Source of the DNA: Thiothrix winogradskyi
GTDB taxonomy: Bacteria > Pseudomonadota > Gammaproteobacteria > Thiotrichales > Thiotrichaceae
Length of the DNA stretch: 64,000 nucleotides
Direction of reading: 5' to 3'
NCBI RefSeq assembly: GCF_021650935.1
Contig: NZ_CP091244.1
Coordinates: 1,798,001 to 1,862,000, forward strand
Position 1 is the first letter of the stretch, and each line of letters opens with the position of its first letter. This document shows positions 16,881 to 28,500 of this stretch, one piece after another. The translations under genes and the position numbers were made by a program. The notes under the pieces are model-generated. The model was not told where the DNA came from, did no database searches, and worked only from the letters and a program-made list of their open reading frames with translations.

Positions 16881-19800
16881 ATGTCTCATCCTCCCTCCCT
16901 CCTTGGGCTGCGCATACTGTGGTTGTGCGTGTTCCTGCTATTTCCCGCACTGGCAAGTGCTACGCCTGCCCTCAACCTAGGGCCATTTGGGCCGAATAAC
17001 GGTACGGTTGATGGTACTGCGCCGTTCAATGTTTTAAACGGTTGCGGGGGCGATGCGGGTAATCGTCAAACAGCAGGTGAGGACTGTGGTGAGGCAAACC
17101 TAGTGGTGCGCAATCAGGATGTAGTGGCACATTCCTGGTCGGTGACAGCGAACAACTACGCGCCCGGTGCGGAAAACCTCAAGAATGTCATTCTGGAACA
17201 GACCATTACCCCGGCGGATGGTGCGGTGATTGCGTTTGAACGCATTCCCGTGGTGTGCACCACGGCTGGTGGTGGTGGCAGTACACCGGTTTCCAATATC
17301 GTTACCAACCCCGATGGTTCCAGCAAACTGGTTTGTAACTTGGGTGAGTTCACCGAAGGTCAGCAGAAGTCGTTTTCGGTCTATGTGAAGGTTTCCGGTA
17401 AATCCCCTAACGATTCCAGCTATACCTCAGAACAGCGGATTTACTCGTTGGACTCAGCAGGCGTGGAAAACGCCACGCCGGATGATAGCCCGAAAGTCGG
17501 ACCAATCCTGATTTCGGCAGCACCGGCTTACGATTTAATCCACTCCATTTCTCCCATCCAAGGTTTGTATAACCGTGACCCCGCCAAACGCGATGTGGGT
17601 AAGGGTCTGGAAATGGGGTACCACACCTACATGATGATCCGGGTGGCAGCAACCCGCAAAACCGGGGTAGAAGCAATTACCCAGCCGTTCTCATTCGATA
17701 ATGTCATCACTGCAACGCATACGGACGGCGTAACACCTTACCCGGAATTTGAATACCACATTACCCAATGCATTCCTCAGCCATCCGGTTGGGGTGGTGA
17801 GGTTTGGGGTAATGAAACCATGTATGCTGACCAGCCACAGAATACCAAAGTGATTGATTCGGGTACTTGCGAATATACCCGCAGTGATCCGGCTGACCCG
17901 ACCTCTGACTACAGCTTCACTGTTAAAAATGCTGACCTGTCAGGCAATCGTTATCCGACCAAGACCGTTTACGGTGGGGCGGATTTAACGGCTGGCCCTT
18001 ATTATGTGGTGAATCACCGGGTGCAAATCTGGATTCCGTTCCGCACCATTGATGGTGAAGACGGAGTGATGGGGAATAACAACGGTCAGGTTAAAGTGTC
18101 GAGTGCACTGGAAGGCTTTGATCCCAATGGTGTATCCGGTACATCCAACTTCGGTGCTTTGAAAGAACCGGGTTTTGGTGGCGCGTTGATGGATGATGGT
18201 ACGCGCAGTAATAACTTGTTGGGGCCAACGGATTACCCGATTTTCCCAGCCGGTAGTTTTTGTAACTATATTTTTGACAGGGAAAATGGCAGCGGGGCAA
18301 GTTACACTTACTTGCCGACACAGAGCGGTTGGCACTCCGGTGATGGTGAGGTAGAGCCGGGGCAGACTTACCACAATATGCTGCATTATGGTAATAGCGG
18401 TTCAGTGAATTTAACCAATCCGGTTGCTTGTACTGCCTTTGATAATTCCACACAGAAACCTGTTACCCGTGACAAAATCGGTGCGCCTGCGGATGGGGTG
18501 TATGCCTATGTCGGGACGTATGCCGGTGAAGGTTTTGATGCCACCAAGTACACGGTCGAGTATGGTCATGCGGATACGACCAGTGATGACATATTGGATG
18601 GTGATGGTAATGGCACGAAAGATTATGATCTCGCCAGTGGACGTTATGACGGAAATTGGACAAAATCAGCGGCATTGCGCTGTGATGATGCGGTGTCTCC
18701 CGGTGGTTGGTTCACTGATATTACGGCTGTTCCGGGTGGAATTGATGCGGTTAATATGGTGCGTGTTCGTCTTAAAGACCCTGTGGCAGATAGCCTTGAG
18801 CCGGGACAATATATCCGTGTTGGTGTTCCATTAGAGGCGCGTAATACCTTTAACGGTGGCCCTTACAATGGTGAGCAAATTCCCATCGGTACGGTATTAG
18901 CCAGCTTTGGTGCGGTAAAGTCAGACCAGTGGGCGCAAACATGGTATCCGGGAAATCCGCGTGGTTACAATCCAATGCCGGAAACAGGGGCTTGTGACGG
19001 CGACCGTGTAACCTTAAACCGCGTTTCTTTGCGAATTGATTCTGAGTCTCTGACACCCGTTGCGGCATCCGGCAAAACCGCTTCGACTTTGGCAGGTAAA
19101 CAAATCGTGTGGAAGCTGAATACTTCTGCGCAATCACGCCAAAGCACGGCAGTGGCTAACAATGTCAAAATCATTGACGTACTGCCACCACTGGCTACTT
19201 ACAACGCCAGTTGTACCTTGGAGCAGGCAGGTAATACCCCGCCTAGCTTGATCGAATACAACACGAATAAAGACGGTAACGCAGCCCCCGGTTACACCCG
19301 TTTGACGTGGAATCTGGGTGATGTAACGGCCAATAGCGTTATTGCCCCGCGCATTTTCTGTACCGATACCGACTCGCTCGCACCCAACAACAGCAATGTG
19401 GTGAACTGGGCAACTATCCGGGCTGATAACGTGTCGTTTTCAGCGTCACGCCAGCAAGATGACCACACGATTACGCTGGAGCAATCCGGCTCCATCCAGT
19501 TGTCGAAAAAAGTCGATATGCCGCTGGATGATTTGAATGACGATCAAGTGCATACCATTTCCTGGTCAAACTTTGCGGCATCGTTCTCGATCAATCCGCC
19601 GACCGTGATTGACGTATTGCCGTTCATGTCGGGCGGTGGCGATGGTTCAAGCTCGAAATCACCGCGTACCCCAGCATCCAATTTCCACGGCAAACTGGTG
19701 TTGACCAGCAAACCGACTATTGCCTGGTTAGACGGTACAATACCCGGTGGTGCTGATCCCCATGCCGAGCTGGGTACATGGTATTACACCGCTAATGCCC

Positions 19801-22133
19801 CTGAAACCGTGAATTATGACCCGGATAACAACACGTCTCAGTGGTGTACCGATGCACAGTTTGGCTCGGCAGGTTGTCCGGCTGATCTTTCCAAAACCAC
19901 TGCGCTAAAATTCGTGTCGAATTATGCGTTGGAGCGTGACGGCAATCCGCGTCAAGGCATGAAATCAACCTTTACCTTGCAGGCTGGTGATACGGTTGAT
20001 CCGAATTCAGCCATTGCCAATAAGCCGGGTGATTTGTACACCAACCGTTTTACGATGGATTCTACCTCGTTGCCCGGTGATCAATTCTTACGTTCTAACA
20101 ACGTGTCGGTGCAAGTGGCGGCTTACTCGATTGGCGATTTTGTGTTTGCCGACAATAATCAAAACGGTATGTATGACGCAGGTACGGATGCGCCCGCACC
20201 CGATGGTGTGACCATTGATTTGTATGACAGTGCCGACAAGAAAGTGGCGACGACGACCACCGGTTTGGTGGGGGCAGGGCGTTTCCTATTCGAGCCACTG
20301 GCTGGTGGTAGCTACTACGTGAAAATTCCTGCCAACCAGTTCCAAAGCGGCGGCAAGCTGTTTGGCTGGCAGGCAGCCGTTGTGCCAGATGGCGCGAAAG
20401 AAGCGGATGACAAGAATGAAACCGTCGACCAGCACGGTTATGTTTCCGGCACACTGACCGCGAATGGTGTTCGCACGGGTTTGCTTGAATTGTCCGCAAA
20501 TCCACCGCCACCGGGTGGCGTGCCAACGGGCAACGAACCGATGGGCGACAATGCAGGCGGCATTACTGACCCAACCGGCGATGACTTTTCCAACCTGACC
20601 TTGGACATTGGCTTAGTGCCACCACCTGCCAGCTTGGGCGATACCGTCTGGAACGACGTGAACCAAAACGGTGTGCAAGACGTAGGTGAGCAAGGGCTTT
20701 CCAACGTACTGGTCAAGTTGCTGGATAAAGACGGCGTAGAACTGAAAAACATGCGCACCGATGCTGCCGGACAATACAAGTTCAGCAATCTGGCAGCAGG
20801 CAGCTATTACGTGGAAGTGGTGAAACCAGCGGGTTACACCCATTCACCGCAAGATCAGGGCGCGGATGATACCAGCGACAGTGATGTAGCCGTGGCGACT
20901 GGGCGCAGTGCCTTGATTACGCTGGGCTTCGGCATGGATAACCCCGATGTGGATGCCGGTTTGTACCGTGCTGCCAGCATTGGTGATCGCGTGTGGCTGG
21001 ATGCGAACGGTGATGGCAAACAAGACCCGACCGAAACCACTAACCTTGCTAATGTCACCATCGTGCTGCAAGACAGCTTGGGTAAGACGCTGGCAACCAC
21101 GCAAACCGATGCCAATGGTGCCTACCTGTTTAGCGGTTTGATGCCGGGTATTTATAAAGTAGACATTGATACGGCGGATGCAGATTTAGTGGGTTATACC
21201 CTGACCACCAGCAATGACCCGCACAGCGTGACCCTGACGGAAGGGCAAGTGTATGCGGATGCGGATTTTGGCTTCGTCAATTTCGCCAGTGTGGGTGATT
21301 TCGTTTGGGATGATCTGAATGGCAACGGTATTCAGGATGACGGTGAAGCGGGCATTGCCGGTGTCACGGTACGCTTGCTGGATAAAACCGGCGCAACCGT
21401 GATGGGGACAACCAGCACCGATGCCACCGGTAAATACCTGTTCAGCAACCTGACGCCGGGTGATTACCTGCTGGAATTCGCGAAACCGGAAGCCTACGCC
21501 GGGTTCGTCAGTGCCGACAAGGGTGCTGACAACAGCAAGGATTCCGATGTGGATGTGGCAAGCGGACGTACTGTCGTGTTTACGCTGGCAGGCGGGGCGA
21601 ACCTGCGCGATATGGATGCCGGTTTGTACAAAGCCGCCAGCCTCGGCGATACGGTGTGGTTTGATGCCAATGGCGACGGTATGCAAGACGCAGCGGAAAC
21701 CGGCGTTGCCGGTGTCAATGTCACCCTGAGCGGCACACGCGGCGATGGCACTGCGATTACTGCCAGCAGCAAAGCCACCGATGCACTGGGCAATTATCTG
21801 TTTGAAAACCTGTATCCGGGCAACTACAGCGTGACGTTTGCGTTGCCAGCGGGCATGAGTTTCACCAGCCAAAATCAGGGCGCGGATGATGCCAAAGACA
21901 GCGATGTGGCAAGCGATGGCATTGCCAGTGCTACCCTGAAATCCGGTGACAATAACCTGACGCTGGATGCCGGGGTACGCCCTGCTTCCGTCGCCGGGCG
22001 GGTCTGGATCGACAACAATACCTCGAATGCACAAGACGATGGTCTGGCGGCAGAAAACGGTGTAGTTGGTGTCAGCATTAACCTGATTGACACCAAAACC
22101 GGCAAGGTGGTGGCGACTACCACCACTGGCTGA
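16881..22133 (+). CDS. Giant SdrD-B-repeat surface protein, 5' portion (interrupted)
   Basis: The first 1,750 residues of what reads as one protein of about 6,353 residues. The ATG at 16881 starts a signal peptide with predicted cleavage after ALASA (residue 27), so it is exported; an upstream in-frame start at 16845 would bury that signal. Residues 28 to about 1,080 form a non-repeated extracellular region with DUF11-like stretches. From about residue 1,084 SdrD-B-like modules begin (SLGDTVWNDVNQNGVQD type); each has a Dx[DN]xNG-like loop expected to bind Ca2+. The frame ends at TGA 22131-22133, exactly where a perfect 404-bp tandem copy begins. If this stop is real, the protein loses its C-terminal sorting signal. 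The module family is known from bacterial adhesins; the role here is inferred. Confidence 0.85.
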   Translation: MSHPPSLLGLRILWLCVFLLFPALASATPALNLGPFGPNNGTVDGTAPFNVLNGCGGDAGNRQTAGEDCGEANLVVRNQDVVAHSWSVTANNYAPGAENLKNVILEQTITPADGAVIAFERIPVVCTTAGGGGSTPVSNIVTNPDGSSKLVCNLGEFTEGQQKSFSVYVKVSGKSPNDSSYTSEQRIYSLDSAGVENATPDDSPKVGPILISAAPAYDLIHSISPIQGLYNRDPAKRDVGKGLEMGYHTYMMIRVAATRKTGVEAITQPFSFDNVITATHTDGVTPYPEFEYHITQCIPQPSGWGGEVWGNETMYADQPQNTKVIDSGTCEYTRSDPADPTSDYSFTVKNADLSGNRYPTKTVYGGADLTAGPYYVVNHRVQIWIPFRTIDGEDGVMGNNNGQVKVSSALEGFDPNGVSGTSNFGALKEPGFGGALMDDGTRSNNLLGPTDYPIFPAGSFCNYIFDRENGSGASYTYLPTQSGWHSGDGEVEPGQTYHNMLHYGNSGSVNLTNPVACTAFDNSTQKPVTRDKIGAPADGVYAYVGTYAGEGFDATKYTVEYGHADTTSDDILDGDGNGTKDYDLASGRYDGNWTKSAALRCDDAVSPGGWFTDITAVPGGIDAVNMVRVRLKDPVADSLEPGQYIRVGVPLEARNTFNGGPYNGEQIPIGTVLASFGAVKSDQWAQTWYPGNPRGYNPMPETGACDGDRVTLNRVSLRIDSESLTPVAASGKTASTLAGKQIVWKLNTSAQSRQSTAVANNVKIIDVLPPLATYNASCTLEQAGNTPPSLIEYNTNKDGNAAPGYTRLTWNLGDVTANSVIAPRIFCTDTDSLAPNNSNVVNWATIRADNVSFSASRQQDDHTITLEQSGSIQLSKKVDMPLDDLNDDQVHTISWSNFAASFSINPPTVIDVLPFMSGGGDGSSSKSPRTPASNFHGKLVLTSKPTIAWLDGTIPGGADPHAELGTWYYTANAPETVNYDPDNNTSQWCTDAQFGSAGCPADLSKTTALKFVSNYALERDGNPRQGMKSTFTLQAGDTVDPNSAIANKPGDLYTNRFTMDSTSLPGDQFLRSNNVSVQVAAYSIGDFVFADNNQNGMYDAGTDAPAPDGVTIDLYDSADKKVATTTTGLVGAGRFLFEPLAGGSYYVKIPANQFQSGGKLFGWQAAVVPDGAKEADDKNETVDQHGYVSGTLTANGVRTGLLELSANPPPPGGVPTGNEPMGDNAGGITDPTGDDFSNLTLDIGLVPPPASLGDTVWNDVNQNGVQDVGEQGLSNVLVKLLDKDGVELKNMRTDAAGQYKFSNLAAGSYYVEVVKPAGYTHSPQDQGADDTSDSDVAVATGRSALITLGFGMDNPDVDAGLYRAASIGDRVWLDANGDGKQDPTETTNLANVTIVLQDSLGKTLATTQTDANGAYLFSGLMPGIYKVDIDTADADLVGYTLTTSNDPHSVTLTEGQVYADADFGFVNFASVGDFVWDDLNGNGIQDDGEAGIAGVTVRLLDKTGATVMGTTSTDATGKYLFSNLTPGDYLLEFAKPEAYAGFVSADKGADNSKDSDVDVASGRTVVFTLAGGANLRDMDAGLYKAASLGDTVWFDANGDGMQDAAETGVAGVNVTLSGTRGDGTAITASSKATDALGNYLFENLYPGNYSVTFALPAGMSFTSQNQGADDAKDSDVASDGIASATLKSGDNNLTLDAGVRPASVAGRVWIDNNTSNAQDDGLAAENGVVGVSINLIDTKTGKVVATTTTG

Positions 22134-22534
22134 GCGGCACACGCGGCGATGGCACTGCGATTACTGCCAGCAGCAAAGCCACCGATGCACTGGGCAATTA
22201 TCTGTTTGAAAACCTGTATCCGGGCAACTACAGCGTGACGTTTGCGTTGCCAGCGGGCATGAGTTTCACCAGCCAAAATCAGGGCGCGGATGATGCCAAA
22301 GACAGCGATGTGGCAAGCGATGGCATTGCCAGTGCTACCCTGAAATCCGGTGACAATAACCTGACGCTGGATGCCGGGGTACGCCCTGCTTCCGTCGCCG
22401 GGCGGGTCTGGATCGACAACAATACCTCGAATGCACAAGACGATGGTCTGGCGGCAGAAAACGGTGTAGTTGGTGTCAGCATTAACCTGATTGACACCAA
22501 AACCGGCAAGGTGGTGGCGACTACCACCACTGGC
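21727..22534 (+). repeat. Perfect 404-bp tandem duplication inside the giant gene
   Basis: Bases 21727-22130 are repeated without a visible difference at 22131-22534. Because 404 is not a multiple of three, the second copy shifts the frame and creates an immediate TGA. Removing one copy joins ACCACTGGC directly to GCAGACGGT and restores one open frame of 19,062 nt from 16881 to 36346. The event is either a real tandem duplication or an uncollapsed contig overlap in the assembly. Confidence 0.95.
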
Positions 22535-25500
22535 GCAGACGGTTTGTATAACTTTACTGGGGTATTGCCGGGCAATTATCAGGTGCAGGTGATCGAACCG
22601 GCTGAAATGGGCTTCGTCAAGCAAGACCAAGGCGGCGACGATACCAAAGACAGCGATGTGGCAGTTGCTGATGGCAAGAGCCATGCGTTTGATGTCAAAT
22701 CCGGCGATGCGATTATTGATGTGGATGCGGGTATTGAACCCGGCGCATTGGGTGATCACGTTTGGCTGGATCTGAATGGCAATAACCTGCAAGACAGCGG
22801 TGAACCGGGCGTTGCCAATGTCACGGTGAATTTGCTGAATGGCGGCGGCACGGTCGTGGCTACCCAAACCACCGATGCCACCGGCTTCTATAACTTCGCG
22901 GCGGTACTGCCGGGCAATTACACGGTGCAATTCGTACCACCGGCAGGCATGACGCTGGTAACAGCCAATGTCGGTAGCAATGACACCCTTGATTCCGACC
23001 CCGGTGTGGATGGCAAGGTTGCGGTAACGGTCGTTTCCGGCGTGGGCAATCAAACCGTGGATGCGGGGATTGTGCCAGCCAAACTCGGCGATTTCGTCTG
23101 GTGGGATCAGAATGGTGACGGTACACAAGGTGCTTCCGAACCTGCGGTAGTGGGCATGAGCGTCAACTTGCTGGATAAAGATGGCAAATCAGTGCTGGAT
23201 GCGGGTGGCAATGCCATGACTGCCATTACCGACGCTCAGGGCAAGTACGAATTTGTGGTATTGCCGGGCGAATACCGGGTTGGTTTTGTTTTGCCAGCCG
23301 GGGCAACCTTCAGCAAGCTGGATCAAGGCAGCAATGATGCCGCCGATTCGGATGCGGATCTGGCAACCGGTCTGACCCCGGTGGTCAAACTGGTGTCTGG
23401 CGATGTGAACACTACGCTGGATGTTGGTTTGAGCGTTTCCAGCGTGTCTGGTTATGTGCTGGAAGACCGCAATGCCAATGGCGTACACGATGCGGCTGAA
23501 CCCGGTATTGCTGGTGTCAGCCTGACACTGGTGGGCAATGATGTATTCGGCAATCCACTGACAGCGACGGCAACCACCAATGCGGATGGTTTCTACAGCT
23601 TCAGCGTCCCGGCGGGTACGTATACCGTGACCGAAACCAATCCGGTGACTTACCTCTCCAGTGGCAGCAAAGCCGGTTCGGCAGCGGGTGCTGCGGTAGT
23701 GGATGCGGATAGTGTCACCACCCCTGCACCGGGCGGCAGCACTTCCGAACGCAACGACTTCTTCGACTACCGTATTGGCAGCATTGCCGGTCAGGTACGC
23801 GATGACGTGGATTACGACGGTGCATTGGCTGATGTGGAAACCGGTATTCCGGGCGTGACCATCATCCTATTGCGTGATGATGTCGAAGTGGCAAGAACCG
23901 CTACTGACAGCGACGGCAAATACCTGTTCCCGAACCTGAAACCGGGTAACTACGTAGTGGTTGAAACCGATTTGGCACTGTGGAATTCCACTGCTGACAT
24001 TGAAGGTGCAAACGACAACCGTATAGCCGTGGCACTGGCTTCTGCCCAACACAGCACCGGGAATGATTTCTTGGATAGCAAGCAGAAGGGCAGCCTCAGC
24101 GGGGTAGTGTGGACTGACACCGATACCGACGGGGTGCGTGATGCTGAAGAAACCGGTATTCCCGGCGCAACGGTTACGGTAGTGAATGCTGATGGTACGG
24201 TGGTGGCGACGCTGACCACCGATGCCAATGGGGCGTATCGTGCGGAGCAGTTACCGCCGGGTGAGTACTTGGTGAAAGTTGATCCCGCCAGTTTGCCAAG
24301 TGGCGTGCAGCAAACGGCTGACCCGGATGCGGCGAAAGATCATCAAACCACCGCTAATGTGAATCCCGGAACAGAAACCTCTGGGCTGGATTTCGGTTAC
24401 GTCGGCAGTGTAAGTCTGGGTGATCGGGCATGGCACGACCTGAATGCGAATGGTATGCAGGATGCTAGTGAACCTGGGGTTGCTGGGGTATTGGTAACAC
24501 TGTTCCAAGATGCGAATGGTGATGGTGTTCCAGCCGCTAATGAGCAAGTCAGTACACAAATTACAGGGGCGGATGGTGCTTATCAGTTCAGTGGCTTGTT
24601 ACCGCTGGATTATCTGCTGACCTTTAGCCAGCCAGAGGGTTATCTGCGCAGTGCCAGCAATCAGGGCGCAGATGATGCGCTGGATTCGGATGCTGATGCG
24701 AATGGTCTGGCGGCAGTGAGCCTGAAAAGCGGCTCAAACCAGACAGTGGATGCGGGTTTCTATCGTCTGGGTAGCCTTGGGGATTATGTCTGGTTGGATA
24801 TGAATGACAACGGCAAGCAAGATGCCAGCGAACCTGCAATGCCCGGTGTTACAGTGCAATTGCTCAGCGCAGACACCCAGCTTGCGGCGACGACAACGGA
24901 TGCCAACGGTAAGTATGTCTTTACCGATTTGCCGCCAGCGGTTTATACCGTCAAATTTGTGCTACCCAACGGGATGGCATTCGCCACCGCTAAGCAAGGT
25001 GCAGATGATGCGCTGGATTCCGATGCAGATAGCAACGGTGTAGTCAGCGTTACCTTGACCTCAGGTCTTGAGCTGCGTCATGTCGATGCTGGGATAAAAC
25101 CGGCAGCTATCAGCGGACGTGTGTGGAGCGACAACCAAACTCCGAACGCCCAAGATGATGGTATCGGTACCGAATCCGGTGTGGTGGGTGTCGGCGTCAA
25201 CCTGATTGACGTGAAAACTGGCAAAGTGGTGGCTACTACCACCACAGGTGCAGACGGTATCTATCAATTCACGGGTGTATTGCCGGGCGACTATCAGGTA
25301 CAAGTCATCGAACCTGCCAATATGGGCTTCGTCCAACAAGACCAGGGCGGCGACGATGCCAAAGACAGTGATGTCAATGTGGAAGACGGCAAGAGCCATA
25401 CCTTCACGGTCAAATCCGGCGATAGCATTACCGATGTCGATGCCGGGATTGAACCGGGCGCACTGGGTGATCGCGTATGGCTGGACAGCAACGGCAATGG

Positions 25501-28500
25501 TCTGCAAGACAGCGGTGAACCCGGCATTGCCAACGTCACCGTCAACCTGCTGGATGGCAGCGGCGCAATCGTTGCCACTCAAACCACCGATGCGACGGGC
25601 TTCTACAACTTCGCCGCCGTCTTGCCGGGTGATTACACCGTGCAATTCGTCGTTCCAGCCGGAATGACGCTGGTAACAGCGAATCAGGGCACGGATGACA
25701 CGCTTGATTCTGACTCGGTAGCCGATGGCAAAGTAGCAGTCACCATCGTTTCCGGTGTGGGTAATCAAACCGTGGACGCAGGGATTGTCCCTGCCAAACT
25801 GGGCGATTACGTCTGGCAAGACTTGAATGGCGATGGCAAGCAAGACGCGGCAGAACCTATGGTTGCTGGTCTGGTGGTCAACCTGCTGGATAAAGATGGC
25901 AAGCCAATGCTGGATGTGGGTGGTAACGCCATTACCACCACCACCGACCAAGACGGCAAATACCAGTTCATGGTTGTACCGGGTGAATACCGTGTGGGTT
26001 TCAGTCTCCCAACAGGTGTGGCAGCCACTACCGCCGATCAAGGTGCGGATGATGCAGCGGATTCCGACGCTGACCCCGCCACTCTGATGACACCGGCAGT
26101 TACGCTGGCATCCGGTGCGGAAGATGTCACTTTGGATCTGGGTCTGGCTCCGGCTACTGTCTCCGGTTACGTAATCGAAGACGCCAATGCCAACGGCGTA
26201 CAAGACAGCGGCGAACTGGTGATCGTGGGAGTGAGCGTGACCCTCACAGGCAAAGATGCCTTCGGTGTCGAAATCACCCAAACCACGACAACCGATGCCA
26301 ATGGTTTGTACAGCTTCACTGTTCCAGCGGGCGAATACACCCTCAAGGAAACCAACCCGGAAGATTACTTCTCCAGTGGCAGCAAAGCCGGTTCGGCAGC
26401 GGGTGCAAGCGTGGTCGGTATGGATGAAGTCATGACCCCCGTTGCTGGTGGCACTACTTCCGAACGTAATGACTTCTTCGACTACCGCGTCGGCAGCATT
26501 GCCGGTCAGGTACGTGATGACGTGGATTACGACGGCGCATTGGCTGATGTCGAAACCGGTGTTCCGGGCGTAACCATCATCCTATTGCGTGATGATGTCG
26601 AAGTAGCAAGAACGGCTACCGACAGCGAAGGCAAGTACCTGTTCCCCAACCTGAAACCGGGTAACTACGTCGTGGTTGAAACCGATCTGGCACTGTGGAA
26701 TTCCACTGCTGACATTGAAGGTGCAAACGACAACCGTGTGGCGGTCACACTGGCCTCTGCGCAACACAGCACTGGTAACGATTTCCTCGATAGCAAGCAG
26801 CAAGGCAGCCTCAGCGGGGTAGTGTGGACAGATACCGATACCGACGGCGTGCGTGATGCTGAAGAAACCGGCATTCCGGGCGTGACCGTAAAGGTGCTGG
26901 ACAGCAATGGCACAGTCGTTGCCACGTTGACCACGGACAATACCGGTGCTTATTCAGCGACTGATTTGCCACCCGGCAACTACACCGTGCAGATTGATCC
27001 GGCAACCTTGCCCGCAGGTTCACAGCAAACTGGCGATCCTGATGCTGTGCTGGATCATCAAACGGTTGCTGAGGTCAAACCGGCGCAAGCAACCAGCGGG
27101 TTGGACTTTGGCTATGTCGGCAACGTGTACCTTGGCGACCGCGTATGGCATGACCTGAATGCCAACGGTATTCAGGATGACGGCGAACCCGGTTTGGCTG
27201 GCGTCACCGTGATGCTGTATCGCGATGCCAATGGCAACGGCTTGGCAGAGCCGGATGAGCAACTCAAATCCGTGGTGACACCAGCAAGCGGTGCTTACCT
27301 GTTCGCTGACCTGTTACCGCTGGATTATTTGGTGAAATTCACCCTGCCCAATGGCTATCTGCGCAGCTCGTCCAATCAGGGCGCGGATGATGCGTTGGAT
27401 TCCGACACGGATGCCGACGGGCAAGTAGCCGTTAGCCTGAAAACCGGCGCGAATAACACCATTGATGCCGGTTTCTACCAACTGGCAAAACTCGGTGATT
27501 ACGTGTGGCTGGATGCCAATGGCAACGGTGTGCAAGATGCCGACGAACCAGTCATGGCAGGTGTGGAAGTGCAATTGCTGGACAGTGCCGGTCAAACCTT
27601 GGCAAGCACCACAACAGACAGCAATGGCAAATACCTGTTCAGCGACCTGACTCCGGCTGCTTACAGCGTCAAGTTTGTTGCCCCAACCGGGATGAGCTTC
27701 ACCGCTATCAAGCAAGGTACTGATGCGGCACTGGATTCCGATGCGGATGGCAATGGTCTGGCAACAGTGACCTTGATTTCTGGTGAAACACAGCTTGGCA
27801 TGGATGCTGGGATTACCCCAGCAGCTATCAGCGGACGTGTGTGGAGCGACAACCAAACTCCGAACGCCCAAGATGACGGTATCGGTACCGAATCCGGTGT
27901 CGTGGGTGTCGGCGTTAACCTGATTGACGTGAAAACCGGCAAAGTGGTGGCTACTACCACCACAGGTGCAGACGGTATCTATCAATTCACGGGTGTCTTG
28001 CCGGGCGATTATCAGGTACAAGTCATCGAACCTGCCAACATGGGCTTCGTCAAACAAGACCAGGGCGGCGACGATGCCAAAGACAGTGATGTCAATGTGG
28101 AAGATGGCAAGAGCCATACCTTCACCGTCAAATCCGGCGACAGCATTACCGATGTGGACGCGGGTATTGAACCGGGCGCACTGGGTGATCGCGTGTGGCT
28201 GGACAGCAATGGCAATGGTCTGCAAGACAGCGGTGAACCGGGCATTGCCAACGTCACTGTCAACCTGCTGGATGGCGGCGGCGCAATCGTTGCCACTCAA
28301 ACCACCGATGCGACGGGCTTCTACAACTTCGCCGCCGTCTTGCCGGGCGAGTACACGGTACAATTCGTTGTTCCAGCCGGAATGACGCTGGTCACAGCGA
28401 ATCAGGGCAGTGACAAAACGCTCGACTCTGACCCAGCAACCGACGGCAAGATTGCAGTCGCCATCGTTTCCGGTGTCGGCAACCAAACCGTGGACGCAGG

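Noticed and set aside
22235..22235. An independent gene starting at the GTG of the 3' fragment
   Set aside because: This codon is within a module (YSVTFALPAGM) that exists in the upstream fragment. There is no ribosome binding site or signal peptide; it is the continuation of the broken gene.
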